A DNA stretch of 64,000 nt from Bacteroidales bacterium UBA3297 (GCA_002362105.1 DETD01000030.1:492-64491), one strand, 5' to 3'; positions 1-8,916 are shown, counted from the first letter of the stretch. The notes: generated by a model not told the origin, from the letters alone. Numbers and translations are program-made.

Positions 1-176
1 CGACCAGTGTAGATACCAGTCATTACGTTTACAGCGCCAAGTTCAGTAACCTGACCTACTTCGTAACCTTCAAGACCTGCTTTAGTCTCTTCCTGGAAAA
101 GAACTTCGTAAGAAGGGTTGTGCGCGATCACTGTTGAACCAGTGATACCGTACTGTTCCAAATTTACCTTTGCCAT
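1..176 (-). CDS. pckA: Phosphoenolpyruvate carboxykinase (ATP), N-terminal part
   Basis: The first 58 codons of a gene that runs off the left edge. The translation begins [13 protein letters not shown] and continues with [13 protein letters not shown] and a [18 protein letters not shown] segment, which I recognise as the start of ATP-dependent PEP carboxykinase in Bacteroidales. The enzyme interconverts oxaloacetate and PEP with ATP; in anaerobic Bacteroidales it usually runs in the CO2-fixing direction towards fumarate and succinate. The ATG at 176 is preceded by an A+T-rich leader of about 75 bases and a TAnnTTTG promoter. The catalytic part lies outside the window. Confidence 0.9.
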   Translation of the reverse strand, partial: MAKVNLEQYGITGSTVIAHNPSYEVLFQEETKAGLEGYEVGQVTELGAVNVMTGIYTG

Positions 177-257
177 TTTGATTTTTGATTAATAAATATG
201 TTTGTAAAAAATTTTAGTTCTTAATAATCTATATTCTTTGGTGTGTTTAAACCCATG

Positions 258-265
258 CAAATATA
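258..265 (-). promoter_or_regulatory. Promoter -7 element for pckA
   Basis: On the minus strand this reads TATATTTG, an exact TAnnTTTG match. It lies in the 130-base gap between the stop of the biotin carrier gene and the pckA start. I see no clear -33 TTTG. It suggests pckA is transcribed on its own rather than only as the end of the upstream operon. Confidence 0.55.
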
Positions 266-306
266 GCTAATTTTTTTCATTCCTTGGCCCTTTTGTGCGG
301 CCTATC

Positions 307-621
307 TTATTCGAAACTTATCAACAATTCGCTTTTGCTTACTTCTTCCCCTTCTTTTACGCTAACTTGCCGTATCTTGCCGTCGATTGGCGAGGCTATC
401 GTGTTCACCATCTTCATGGCTTCCAACTCGAGCAGGGGCGTGCCTTTCTTTACTTCGTTGCCTACCTGCGAGGCTTCGAACATACGGACAATCCTGCCGG
501 GAATGGCCGACTTTATCTCTTTTTCGTCGTTGGGCTGGTAGGGTTTGCGCTGCTCCCATTTTATGGTACTCAGGGTCTGCCAGTTTCCATGCACGTTCTT
601 TAGGGTGATTTCTTTATCCAT
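307..621 (-). CDS. Biotin carboxyl carrier protein (biotin/lipoyl domain)
   Basis: 104 residues. The C-terminal 70 form a biotinyl domain with the EAMKM biotinylation motif (the lysine carries biotin), preceded by AIPGRIVRMF and followed by ASPIDGKIRQVSV. The N-terminal 35 residues are charged and not recognised. The protein would swing carboxybiotin between the active sites of a carboxylase or decarboxylase. It starts 8 bases after the carboxyltransferase gene, so the two are surely co-transcribed and act together. Neither a biotin carboxylase nor the OadB/OadG membrane subunits of a sodium-pumping decarboxylase are present in the window, so the exact complex is undecided. Confidence 0.88.
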   Translation of the reverse strand: MDKEITLKNVHGNWQTLSTIKWEQRKPYQPNDEKEIKSAIPGRIVRMFEASQVGNEVKKGTPLLELEAMKMVNTIASPIDGKIRQVSVKEGEEVSKSELLISFE

Positions 622-629
622 AGGCTTGT

Positions 630-2162
630 TTATGCGGGTGGAAGCCCGTGTTTCTTTTTAGGACGTTCTTCTTGCTTGTTGGCGCACAGTTTCAGCGCCT
701 TCGCCAATACGTCGCGGGTTTGTTCCGGCGCTATAATGGCGTCGATGTAACCTTTGCCTGCGGCTACCAGCGGGTTGGCTATGGTGTTGGCGTACTCCTG
801 AACTTTTTCGGCCAGTACCGCTTCCTGGTCTGCAGCTTCGGCTATCTCTTTCTTAAAGATGATTTTTGCCGCCGCTTCCGGTCCCATTACGGCTATCTCT
901 GCGTTTGGCCAGCTGTATACCAGGTCGGCACCCAGGTGTTTCGAGTTCATGGCTACATAGCCGCCTCCGTACGCTTTACGCAGAATGACGGTTATTTTTG
1001 GCACGGTGGCCACGCTGTAGGCATACAGCATTTTTGCGCCGTTGCGTATGACGCCGGCATGCTCTTGCTCTACACCGGGCAGGCAGCCTGGCATGTCTTC
1101 GAGGGTCACTATTGGAATGTTGTAGGTGTCGCACAGCATCACAAAGCGTGAGGCTTTGTTGCTGGCGTCGCAGTCGAGCACACCTGCCAGATAGAGGGGC
1201 TGGTTGGCTACGAAGCCTACACTGCGGCCGTCGATTCGGCCAAAACCCACCACAATGTTCTTTGCCCACATTTCGTGCACTTCGCAAAACTCGCTGCCGT
1301 CGCTGATGGCACGGATGATGTCTCTGACGTCGTATGGGCGTTTGGTGTCGGTTGGTATAATTGAGCCTATCGCTTTCTGCTTTTTAGGTGTTTTGGCTTT
1401 TTCTAGAACGGGTGTCTCCCTATTGTTCTGCGGCAGGTACGAGAGCAGTTTGCGTATCTGGTCGAAGCACGCCTTCTCGTCTGTTGCGTAGAAGTGGGCG
1501 TTTCCGCTAATTTCGGCCAGTGTTTTGGCGCCACCGAGGTCTTCTTGGCTGATGTCTTCCCCAAGTACGGCCTTTATGACGTTAGGGCCGGTGACGAACA
1601 TTTTCGATATGCCCTCTACCACAAAAACCAGGTCGGTCAGCGATGGTGAATAGGCTGCGCCGCCGGCACACGGACCCAGTATGACGGAGAGTTGTGGCAC
1701 TACACCCGAATAGAGGGCGTTGCGCATAAATATCTCGCCGTATCCGGCCTGTGAGTCGACCCCTGCCTGTATTCTCGCACCGCCCGAGTCGTTGATGCCG
1801 ATGATGGGCATACCCAGTTTTACGGCCAGGTCCATCATCTTGGTAATTTTGCGGGCGTGGGTGAGGCCCAGCGAGCCACCCATTACGGTGAAGTCTTGGG
1901 CGAAGATGCCTACGGGGCGTCCGTTTATTGTTCCTGTTCCTGTCACAACGCCGTCGCCTGGCAGGTCTTTCCCGGCCATGCCGAAGTTGTGCTCCTGGTG
2001 GACGGCGAACTGGTCCAGTTCTTCAAAACTGTCTTTGTCGAGTAGGGCGGCAACGCGTTCGCGGGCCGTAAGTTTGCCCGCTGCGTGCTGCTTGTCAATG
2101 GCGGCGGCTCCGCCTCCCAGCTCGATTTTTTTCCGTAGTGCCTCTAATTCCTCGTTGTTCAT
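630..2162 (-). CDS. Biotin-dependent acyl-CoA carboxyltransferase (PccB/MmdA family)
   Basis: 510 residues, the normal length for the family of propionyl-CoA carboxylase beta and methylmalonyl-CoA decarboxylase alpha subunits. The N-terminal crotonase-like half has GGSLGLTHARKI and INDSGGARIQ, and the C-terminal half has KAYGGGYVAMNSK and the AEIAVMGPEAA segment typical of propionyl/methylmalonyl-CoA enzymes. It moves CO2 between biotin and an acyl-CoA, probably propionyl-CoA/methylmalonyl-CoA in the succinate-propionate pathway. It lies between an LptF/G permease (18 bases upstream) and the biotin carrier (8 bases downstream). Assignment to carboxylase or decarboxylase cannot be made from this gene alone. 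Confidence 0.9.
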   Translation of the reverse strand: MNNEELEALRKKIELGGGAAAIDKQHAAGKLTARERVAALLDKDSFEELDQFAVHQEHNFGMAGKDLPGDGVVTGTGTINGRPVGIFAQDFTVMGGSLGLTHARKITKMMDLAVKLGMPIIGINDSGGARIQAGVDSQAGYGEIFMRNALYSGVVPQLSVILGPCAGGAAYSPSLTDLVFVVEGISKMFVTGPNVIKAVLGEDISQEDLGGAKTLAEISGNAHFYATDEKACFDQIRKLLSYLPQNNRETPVLEKAKTPKKQKAIGSIIPTDTKRPYDVRDIIRAISDGSEFCEVHEMWAKNIVVGFGRIDGRSVGFVANQPLYLAGVLDCDASNKASRFVMLCDTYNIPIVTLEDMPGCLPGVEQEHAGVIRNGAKMLYAYSVATVPKITVILRKAYGGGYVAMNSKHLGADLVYSWPNAEIAVMGPEAAAKIIFKKEIAEAADQEAVLAEKVQEYANTIANPLVAAGKGYIDAIIAPEQTRDVLAKALKLCANKQEERPKKKHGLPPA

Positions 2163-2180
2163 ACTTTGTTCTCTATCGGT

Positions 2181-3269
2181 TTATTTTTGTGCCTTGCTGT
2201 AAACATAGGCGGCAATAAAGAAGTAGACGATGTTTGGTATCCAGGCCGCCAGCAATGGCGGTACGGCTCCGCTGACAGCGAATGAACTCGATAGCGTGAA
2301 GAACATAATATATAAGAAGCTCAGTGCCAGACCAATACCCAGGTTGGCTCCCATGCCTCCACGCACCTTTCTCGACGAAAGACTCACACCTATTATGGTG
2401 AGGATGAACGAGGCGAATGGTGCGGCAATGCGTTTGGCGTATTCTATTTCAAAGGCTTTCACTTCACCCATACCGCGGCTTTTCTGCCGTTCGATGAAGT
2501 GGGTCAACTGTTTGTTGGTCATCTGTTCCTCCATACCGGCGTAGATGAAGAATTCGTCTGGCTCTACGTTCAAAACGGTGTCGATGTCGGTTCCACGGGT
2601 CATCTTCTCGTAGAGGCCGTCGAAGGTTCTTATCACGTAGCCGTGCATGTGCCATTTGTGGAGGGTGTCGTAAGTGATGGTGTTGGCGGTCATTCTCGCA
2701 ACAAGGTTGTTCTTGTCGTCGAACTTGTCGAGCGATGCGTTGAAGCCGGCTTTGCTTATCTTGTTGAATGTTTTGATGGTGAGCACCACATTAGGCTCTA
2801 CCTTCATTTGCAGGTTCGACACGTCGGTGGCGCGCTTCCTGGTGGTCAGCTTCTGGGTGAACTCAATTCGTTGTGTGTTGCTTGGTGGAATCACATAGCT
2901 GCCCAGAACGAACGTCATTAGGGCAATCAGGGCGGCCACTACCATGTAAGGGACCATCATTCTCCGGTAACTGATGCCCGATGCGAGAATGGCGATGATT
3001 TCAGTGTTGTCGGCCAGTTTCGATGTGAACAGAATGACCGATATAAAGGTAAACAGTGGCGCAATCAGGTTTATGAAATATGGTACGAAGTTCATGTAGT
3101 AGTCGAAGACGATTTCGTGCAGGGTCACGCCAAAGCGCGGGTCCATGAAGTCGTCTAGCTTTTCCGATATGTCGAAAACGATGGCAATACTGATAATGAG
3201 GGCGATGGAAAGGAAATACGCTCCCAAAAACTTCTTTATGATGTACCAGTCAAGTTTCTTTAACAACAT
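2181..3269 (-). CDS. LptF/LptG-family lipopolysaccharide export permease
   Basis: 362 residues with the YjgP/YjgQ fold: two membrane helices near the N-terminus (about 13-35 and 60-85), a third near residue 105, a long periplasmic beta-rich domain in the middle, and three helices at the C-terminus. The start MLLKKLDWYIIKKFLGAYF is typical. LptF and LptG form the inner-membrane channel that, with LptB, pulls LPS to the outer membrane; lptB is itself present at 26.5 kb. The gene begins 23 bases after tgt, an arrangement seen in other Bacteroidales. I cannot tell LptF from LptG here. Confidence 0.88.
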   Translation of the reverse strand: MLLKKLDWYIIKKFLGAYFLSIALIISIAIVFDISEKLDDFMDPRFGVTLHEIVFDYYMNFVPYFINLIAPLFTFISVILFTSKLADNTEIIAILASGISYRRMMVPYMVVAALIALMTFVLGSYVIPPSNTQRIEFTQKLTTRKRATDVSNLQMKVEPNVVLTIKTFNKISKAGFNASLDKFDDKNNLVARMTANTITYDTLHKWHMHGYVIRTFDGLYEKMTRGTDIDTVLNVEPDEFFIYAGMEEQMTNKQLTHFIERQKSRGMGEVKAFEIEYAKRIAAPFASFILTIIGVSLSSRKVRGGMGANLGIGLALSFLYIMFFTLSSSFAVSGAVPPLLAAWIPNIVYFFIAAYVYSKAQK

Positions 3270-3292
3270 CTTCTTGTAGGTATTATGTTCTT

Positions 3293-4423
3293 TTATAGGC
3301 GTTGCGAAATCTGTGCCACCATGCGTGGCTTCCAGGTGCTGAAGTCGCCTTCAATTATGTGTTTTCTGGCTTCTTTTACCAGCCACAGATAGAAGGCCAG
3401 GTTGTGAATCGAGGCAATCTGCATGGCCAGCAGTTCGTCGGCAATAAACAGGTGTCGCAGGTAGGCTTTCGTGTAGAACTGGTCGGCCCAGGCGGTACCG
3501 TTCGGGTCCACCGGACTGAAATCGTCCTTCCACTTCGCGTTTTTCATGTTCATGATGCCCTGGCTGGTGAACAGCATGCCGTTTCGTCCGTTACGGGTCG
3601 GCATCACGCAGTCGAACATGTCGACACCGCGCTCAATGGCTTCGAGCAGGTTGACGGGGGTGCCCACTCCCATCAGGTAGCGTGGCTTGTCTTTGGGCAG
3701 AATCTCGTTCACCACTTCAATCATTTCGTACATGATTTCGGTCGGCTCACCCACGGCAAGTCCGCCAATCGCGTTTCCTTCGCACTCTTTGCTGGCGACG
3801 AATTCGGCGCTCTGTCTTCTCAGTTCGGGGTAGGTGCAGCCCTGCACAATAGGGAAATAGGCTTGGCTGTACCCGTATTTTGGATCAGTTTCCGCAAAAT
3901 GTTTCAAACCGCGGTCAAGCCATCGGTTGGTGCGGTCGAGGCTTCTTTTCGCGTATTGGAAATCGGCCGTTCCGGGTGTGCATTCGTCAAGGGCCATAAT
4001 AATGTCGGCACCAATCGTCCGTTCAATGTCGACCACGTTTTCGGGGGTGAACAGGTGCTTCGAGCCGTCGATGTGCGAACGGAACGTGCAGCCTTCTTCC
4101 GTCAGTTTGCGGTTGTCGGCAAGACTGAACACTTGGAAGCCGCCGCTGTCGGTCAGAATAGGGCGGTCCCAGCCGTTGAATTTGTGGAGCCCGCCGGCTT
4201 TTTCCAGCACGTCGAGCCCGGGTCTGAGGTAGAGGTGGTAGGTGTTGCCGAGAATAATCTGGGCCTGCACGTCCTCCTTCAGTTCACGTTGGTGCACAGC
4301 CTTTACGCTTCCTTGGGTGCCTACGGGCATGAATATAGGGGTCTCGATAACGCCGTGGTCGGTCGTTATCCGGCCTGCGCGGGCGTTAGTCTTTGAATCG
4401 GTATGTAATAACTCGAATTTCAT
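3293..4423 (-). CDS. tgt: tRNA-guanine transglycosylase (queuine tRNA-ribosyltransferase)
   Basis: 376 residues, full length. It exchanges guanine 34 in GUN-anticodon tRNAs for preQ1. Key residues are present: TDSGGFQ (Asp92, base recognition), the VQGC loop, GGLAVGE, and the nucleophile Asp271 in FDCVMPTRNGR. The C-terminal zinc site looks unusual: where many bacterial enzymes have a C-x-C-x2-C cluster, residues 303-320 here contain no cysteine, although the downstream His340 in ASIHN is kept. It is probably the first gene of the minus-strand operon with the Lpt permease and the carboxyltransferase pair. No exact TAnnTTTG element was found upstream. Confidence 0.93.
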   Translation of the reverse strand: MKFELLHTDSKTNARAGRITTDHGVIETPIFMPVGTQGSVKAVHQRELKEDVQAQIILGNTYHLYLRPGLDVLEKAGGLHKFNGWDRPILTDSGGFQVFSLADNRKLTEEGCTFRSHIDGSKHLFTPENVVDIERTIGADIIMALDECTPGTADFQYAKRSLDRTNRWLDRGLKHFAETDPKYGYSQAYFPIVQGCTYPELRRQSAEFVASKECEGNAIGGLAVGEPTEIMYEMIEVVNEILPKDKPRYLMGVGTPVNLLEAIERGVDMFDCVMPTRNGRNGMLFTSQGIMNMKNAKWKDDFSPVDPNGTAWADQFYTKAYLRHLFIADELLAMQIASIHNLAFYLWLVKEARKHIIEGDFSTWKPRMVAQISQRL

Positions 4424-4547
4424 GTCTATTTAATGTTAGGCCTTCTGTGCCTTAATCTGCAAATTTCGCCTTTTTTTGTCACTTTCACAAATTATAGTTG
4501 AAATGCTCGCATTGCGATGTTTTTTTCTTGCTTAGGGTTTGTTAATG

Positions 4548-4579
4548 TTTGTACCCCTTGAAAGTTTTAATTATATTTG
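4548..4579 (+). promoter_or_regulatory. Promoter for kdsB (-33 and -7)
   Basis: TTTG at 4548-4551 and TATATTTG at 4572-4579 are separated by 20 bases, an almost ideal Bacteroidota promoter. Transcription would begin near 4585, about 18 bases before the kdsB ATG. It rules out the longer reading frame that starts with TTG at 4549, because that codon lies inside the promoter. Confidence 0.8.
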
Positions 4580-4602
4580 CCTTCTGTATTTTTAAGATAA
4601 AG

Positions 4603-5382
4603 ATGGCAAATATAGATAAACAGCGTTTCGTGGGTATTATTCCTTCACGCTACGCTTCTACCCGTTTCCCGGGTAAGCCACTGGCTAAGATTGGCGGTGT
4701 CAGCATGGTTGAACGTGTCTACACCCAGGTTAGCAAGGTTCTTGACTTGGTTTATGTCGCAACCGACGACGAACGCATCTTCAGTGCGGTTGAGGATTTT
4801 GGCGGTAAGGCTGTTATGACTTCCGACCAGCACCGTAGTGGTACCGACCGTGTACAAGAGGCTTATGAGAAGATTGGACAGGGACGCGAGGTGGTTATCA
4901 ATATACAGGGCGACGAGCCTTTTATACAAACGTGTCAACTCGAGGCGTTGTGCGCCTGCTTCAACAGGCCGGAAACGCAGATTGCCACTTTGGTAAAGCC
5001 TTTTGAAGTGGCCGATGGTGTTGAGGCGCTTACGAACCCCAACTCTCCGAAGGTCGTTTTGAACAACAAGGGCGAGGCGCTCTACTTCAGCCGCTCCGTT
5101 ATTCCGTATAAACGTGGCGCTGAACTGGCCGACTGGCTGAAACTACATACTTATTATAAACATATCGGTCTGTACGCCTACCGTGCAGACGTGCTTAAGG
5201 AAATAACTTCCCTTCCGCAGGGCCAGCTTGAGTTGGTGGAGTCGCTTGAACAGCTGCGTTGGCTGGAGAACGGCTACAAAATTCAGACAGGCGTGACTAC
5301 TGCTGAAACGGTGGGTATTGATACGCCTGAAGATCTGCAGCGTGCCGAACTCTTCCTCGCTGCCCATGCAAACTTGTTCTAA
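4603..5382 (+). CDS. kdsB: 3-deoxy-manno-octulosonate cytidylyltransferase
   Basis: 259 residues from the ATG at 4603. The family signature is plain: IIPSRYASTRFPGKPL near the N-terminus (CTP binding), VATDDERI, HRSGTDRV, and INIQGDEPF (Mg-binding Asp). It activates Kdo as CMP-Kdo for attachment to lipid A, in the cytoplasm. The reading frame is open further upstream to a TTG at 4549, but that would start inside the promoter; the ATG fits both the promoter and the usual N-terminus. It leads a plus-strand group with the M16 homologue (18 bases downstream) and the glycosyltransferase. Confidence 0.95.
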   Translation: MANIDKQRFVGIIPSRYASTRFPGKPLAKIGGVSMVERVYTQVSKVLDLVYVATDDERIFSAVEDFGGKAVMTSDQHRSGTDRVQEAYEKIGQGREVVINIQGDEPFIQTCQLEALCACFNRPETQIATLVKPFEVADGVEALTNPNSPKVVLNNKGEALYFSRSVIPYKRGAELADWLKLHTYYKHIGLYAYRADVLKEITSLPQGQLELVESLEQLRWLENGYKIQTGVTTAETVGIDTPEDLQRAELFLAAHANLF

Positions 5383-5400
5383 AACAGAGTTGCCCTATTG

Positions 5401-6681
5401 ATGAACGCAATTAAACCCCCTATTATACAGGAACCGGGCTTTTTCCAGTTCCCCGATTATCAGGACTACCGCCTCGATAACGGCATTGTTGTCCACTGTA
5501 TCCCTTTCAATTCGTTAGACTACACGAATGTGCTGCTTTCCGTTAAGGCCGGCACCCAGTGTCAGTCTAAATTGCTGCAGGCTTCTTCTACTAGCCGTAT
5601 GCTGCGTGAGGGGTGTGTGGGCTTTACTTCTGAGGAACTGGCCGAGGAACTCGACTATTACGGTACATCATACCATGCGGCTACCTCCGCTCTCAGTACC
5701 GAGGTCATGATTTCCTCTGTTTCCAGACATTTGCCCAAAATGCTGCCGTTGTTGAACAGCATTGTCTTCCATCCGACTTTCCCTGAACGCGAGTTCGGCA
5801 TTACTCGCGAAATTGGAAGGCAGAACCTTATCCATTCTATGCAGGAGGTTAGTTTTCTGGCCAACCGGCAACTGAAAACGATGATGTTTGGTGAGGAACA
5901 CATTTATTCCAAGTCTGCGTCGCCCGACGACTACGACCAGATTGTCCTTGCCGACCTTGTAGATTACCACAAAAGCTATTATCTGCCTGAAAACATCGAA
6001 TTTTTTGTTTCGGGCTGTTTCTCCGATAAAGAGTTCAATGCGCTTAACGAGTCTTTTGGCAAACTTCAGTGCACGAACAACGCGGTTCCAGACCTTGCTG
6101 AGCCTGCCCCTGAAACGGTGGCCGATGTCAGAAGGTTTTGTGAAAAGGAGGGGTGCCTACAAAATGCGGTGTCGATGGGCTGCGTATCTATTGCGCAACA
6201 ACATCCCGACTTCTTGAAGTTGAAACTCTTAGTGTCTATTTTGGGTGGCTTCTTCGGTAGCCGCCTGATGAGCAATATACGCGAGGACAAAGGCTATACG
6301 TACGGCATTTATGCGCAGCTGGTGGCCTACTCGAACATGAGTACTATTGTAATAAGCTCGCAGACTGCGGTTGAACATACCGATGCCCTCATTGCCGAGG
6401 TCTATAAGGAAATGGAGCGCCTGATTAACGAACCCGTCCCTGAAGAGGAACTTGAAATGGTGAAAAGCTACTATTCGGGCATGTACCTGCAACAGGTAAG
6501 CAAGGGTATTGACCTCGTTTCCGATTACAGGGTCAAGGCTTTGAACAAAATCGACGCTAAAACATACTACAGCCAGTGGTGGAATGTTCTACATTCTACT
6601 ACGGCCGACGAATTACTACAAATAGCAAAGAAATATCTTAAACCAGAAGCTTTCCGTGTCTCAGTGGCGGGTAAGCGTTAG
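5401..6681 (+). CDS. M16-family peptidase homologue, zinc motif missing
   Basis: 426 residues with two M16 (insulinase-like) domains: the N-terminal one starts with YRLDNGIVVHCIPF, and the second holds GSRLMSNIREDKGYTYGI, the usual substrate-clamping R/Y region. Where active members have the HxxEH zinc motif, this protein reads STSRMLREGC, so it should not be a protease by itself. Such proteins often pair with an active M16 partner; none is in the window. I chose the ATG at 5401 over the TTG codon directly before it. It follows kdsB by 18 bases and precedes the glycosyltransferase by 9, so the three probably share a transcript. Confidence 0.85.
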   Translation: MNAIKPPIIQEPGFFQFPDYQDYRLDNGIVVHCIPFNSLDYTNVLLSVKAGTQCQSKLLQASSTSRMLREGCVGFTSEELAEELDYYGTSYHAATSALSTEVMISSVSRHLPKMLPLLNSIVFHPTFPEREFGITREIGRQNLIHSMQEVSFLANRQLKTMMFGEEHIYSKSASPDDYDQIVLADLVDYHKSYYLPENIEFFVSGCFSDKEFNALNESFGKLQCTNNAVPDLAEPAPETVADVRRFCEKEGCLQNAVSMGCVSIAQQHPDFLKLKLLVSILGGFFGSRLMSNIREDKGYTYGIYAQLVAYSNMSTIVISSQTAVEHTDALIAEVYKEMERLINEPVPEEELEMVKSYYSGMYLQQVSKGIDLVSDYRVKALNKIDAKTYYSQWWNVLHSTTADELLQIAKKYLKPEAFRVSVAGKR

Positions 6682-6690
6682 TCTTTATTT

Positions 6691-7584
6691 ATGAAGGGAT
6701 TGTCGATTCTCATACCGGTCTATAATACAGACGTCACCAAGCTGGTGCATGACTTGCACCGGCAGGCGGTGTTGTTGGACTGTCCTTTCGAGATTATTTT
6801 GGCCGACGACTGTTCGCAACCCGACTTCGTGGCTGTCAACAAGCCGTTGGCGGCATTAGAGGGGGTTATTTACGAGCAGATGCCCCAGAATGTGGGTCGT
6901 GCTATTATTAGAAACCGCCTGGCGCAAATGTCGCGTTACGATTTGCTGGTGTTTATGGATTGTGATGTGGCAATGGTCGATGACCAGTATTTGAACAGGT
7001 ACCTTGCGCAAACGTCTTCCGATGTTGTTTTTGGCGGTTACACCTATAAAGAGGAACAAAAACAGCGCGACTGTCTGTTGCGCTGGACGTACGATACTAC
7101 GCTGCGTACGCTGACGGCTGAACAGCGTCGGAAAAATCCGTATTCGGCTTTCAGTACGGTTAATTTCTTCATTCGGCGCAGTCTGATGTTGCAGTATCCG
7201 TTCAACGAGAAGTTGAGCGCCTACGGTCACGAAGACTCTATGCTGCGTTGTGTGTTAGAACAGGAGGGTATTGCCATTTCGCACATCGACAATCCGGTCT
7301 ACCACATGCATCTCGACGATAATGTTTCTTTCCTAGAAAAGACGCGCAAGGGGGTAGAAAACCTATTGGTGATTAACGAGATGCCCGAATGCCGGCAACT
7401 GACCGACCACATCAATCTGTTGCGTTATTACACCAAGTTGAAGCGCTTCCACCTGGTGCTTCCTTTCAAATGCCTTTACTGGCTCTCAAAAAGTTTGCTG
7501 TTGCTTAACTTAAAGTCTGCCAACCCGTGCCTGGCCTTGTTCCAGTGGTACAAGTTGTGCTATCTGTGCCATATTGCCAAGTAG
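6691..7584 (+). CDS. Family 2 glycosyltransferase
   Basis: 297 residues. The GT-A fold begins with LSILIPVYNTDVTKL, followed by ILADDCS, GRAIIRNRLAQM and the DxD-type motif MDCDVAM that binds the metal and nucleotide sugar. A later GHEDSMLRCVLEQEG segment corresponds to the acceptor-side ED motif. The C-terminal 60 residues are basic and hydrophobic and may touch the membrane. It is the last gene of the kdsB group and probably acts in surface glycan synthesis; the sugar is unknown. It ends 9 bases from the stop of the convergent deacetylase gene, with no hairpin between. Confidence 0.88.
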   Translation: MKGLSILIPVYNTDVTKLVHDLHRQAVLLDCPFEIILADDCSQPDFVAVNKPLAALEGVIYEQMPQNVGRAIIRNRLAQMSRYDLLVFMDCDVAMVDDQYLNRYLAQTSSDVVFGGYTYKEEQKQRDCLLRWTYDTTLRTLTAEQRRKNPYSAFSTVNFFIRRSLMLQYPFNEKLSAYGHEDSMLRCVLEQEGIAISHIDNPVYHMHLDDNVSFLEKTRKGVENLLVINEMPECRQLTDHINLLRYYTKLKRFHLVLPFKCLYWLSKSLLLLNLKSANPCLALFQWYKLCYLCHIAK

Positions 7585-7593
7585 GCTTTTCTT

Positions 7594-8916
7594 TTAGCCT
7601 ATTTCTTCCAACAGTTCCTTATACATAGTTGACCATCCTTCCCAGCCTAAGCCTTCCGCGTCGGTCTGGTTCTCGTTGTGGAACAAGGTGACGAATTCCC
7701 CGTCTACGGCCTTCACTTTTGCCGCCATTGCCAGCAGGTAGTGTTTGGCCTCGTCGGCGTTTAGGCCCATGTTCGAGTGCAGTGTTTTGTCCATCACGCA
7801 GAACGGGTGTATAACGAGGCGGCTTGTCCGTTCTTCCAACAGGTCGTAGAAGTGGAAGGGGAGTGAGGTGCCAGCCCTGAAGCCCGGATTGTTCGAGTAG
7901 CCCATCGTATAGTCGTCTGTAATGCCGTTGCTCTCCAGCATACGGTAGTCGTTAGGCAGGGTGAAGAGCAGGTAGTGCGAGCGGCACATTGCCACCGGGT
8001 GCCCCGTGTGGAACTCTAGAAGGCTTTTCTCTATATTGAACAGGCTGGCCTTGTGGGCTGAACGGTACGAAGGGTGCAGGCCTACTCCGAAGGTTTGGGC
8101 TAGGCGCTTCCTGATGGTGGCGTAGCTCCGGCTAGGCAGCCATACTTTCTTATCATATTTCCCGTAGCAGCCGCAGTGGAAGAAAAAGAGGGTGTCGGCC
8201 GCGTAGGGGGCGTGTGTTTCCGCCATTTCATCCAGATTGAAGTAGGGGTCGTCCTGCATCCGCATAACCACCTTCATACGCTGTTTGGCAAGCGACGCCT
8301 TCCCTTTCAACAGGTCGGCCAGTGTGTGCAGGCCGTTTATGAGCAGCCCTTTGTGGCGGTAGGCGAACACATTGTCCACATCTATGGTTTTCAGGTGCCT
8401 GAAGCGGCGTGTGCTGTGCTCAAGGTTCGGAAACAGCGCATACAGCCGTTGTAGGGCAATCTGCATCCATTGGTCAACAACGGGCTCCTCCAGAAAATGG
8501 TGCCTGTAGGCCAGACTGTCGGTCGCCTTGTAGCGGCCGTGTTTGTCCTTCTCGTGCGGAAGGTATTCTTCGTAACGGCTGATCAGGTAGAAGGCGGCGG
8601 CGAAAATGTCGTAGGGGAGCGTGTCGTGGTGGTCTTTGCCGGTCCTTAACATGAAGGTGTGGCCTTCCCACTGCTCGACGTCAATTTCGGGCTGTTCGCC
8701 GATTCCCTTCTCGAAGAGCAGGTCGGCAGGCTTTATGTGCAGGCTTTTCCCTATATGCTCGTTGGCGTAGCATATTTTGGGCTGTTCGTCGGGTAGCGCA
8801 TAGAATTGGTCAGCCTCAAACTCTAGTCTGACCTTTATGCCGTGCATATAGTGGAACAACTCGTTGACTATGTATTGCAGACGGTTGCTATTCTGTTCAG
8901 CGTAAATAACAATCAT
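7594..8916 (-). CDS. Polysaccharide deacetylase-like protein
   Basis: 440 residues. The N-terminal third matches an uncharacterised domain often fused to this family in Bacteroidales. From about residue 170 the sequence HLKTIDVDNVFAYRHKG gives the first metal-binding Asp pair of a NodB-type deacetylase, followed by LFFFHCGCYGKYDK, VGLHPSYRSAH (metal His) and a late LVIHPFCVMD. It probably removes acetyl or related groups from a cell-surface glycan, but the substrate is unknown. Its ATG overlaps the stop of radC (ATGA), so the two are translationally coupled, although their roles look unrelated. Confidence 0.78.
   Translation of the reverse strand: MIVIYAEQNSNRLQYIVNELFHYMHGIKVRLEFEADQFYALPDEQPKICYANEHIGKSLHIKPADLLFEKGIGEQPEIDVEQWEGHTFMLRTGKDHHDTLPYDIFAAAFYLISRYEEYLPHEKDKHGRYKATDSLAYRHHFLEEPVVDQWMQIALQRLYALFPNLEHSTRRFRHLKTIDVDNVFAYRHKGLLINGLHTLADLLKGKASLAKQRMKVVMRMQDDPYFNLDEMAETHAPYAADTLFFFHCGCYGKYDKKVWLPSRSYATIRKRLAQTFGVGLHPSYRSAHKASLFNIEKSLLEFHTGHPVAMCRSHYLLFTLPNDYRMLESNGITDDYTMGYSNNPGFRAGTSLPFHFYDLLEERTSRLVIHPFCVMDKTLHSNMGLNADEAKHYLLAMAAKVKAVDGEFVTLFHNENQTDAEGLGWEGWSTMYKELLEEIG

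Noticed and set aside
3302..4396. 364-codon plus-strand frame opposite tgt
   Set aside because: Mirror of the tgt coding sequence; no recognisable domains.
4549..4602. Upstream extension of kdsB
   Set aside because: The start would be a TTG inside the promoter; the ATG at 4603 matches the conserved N-terminus.
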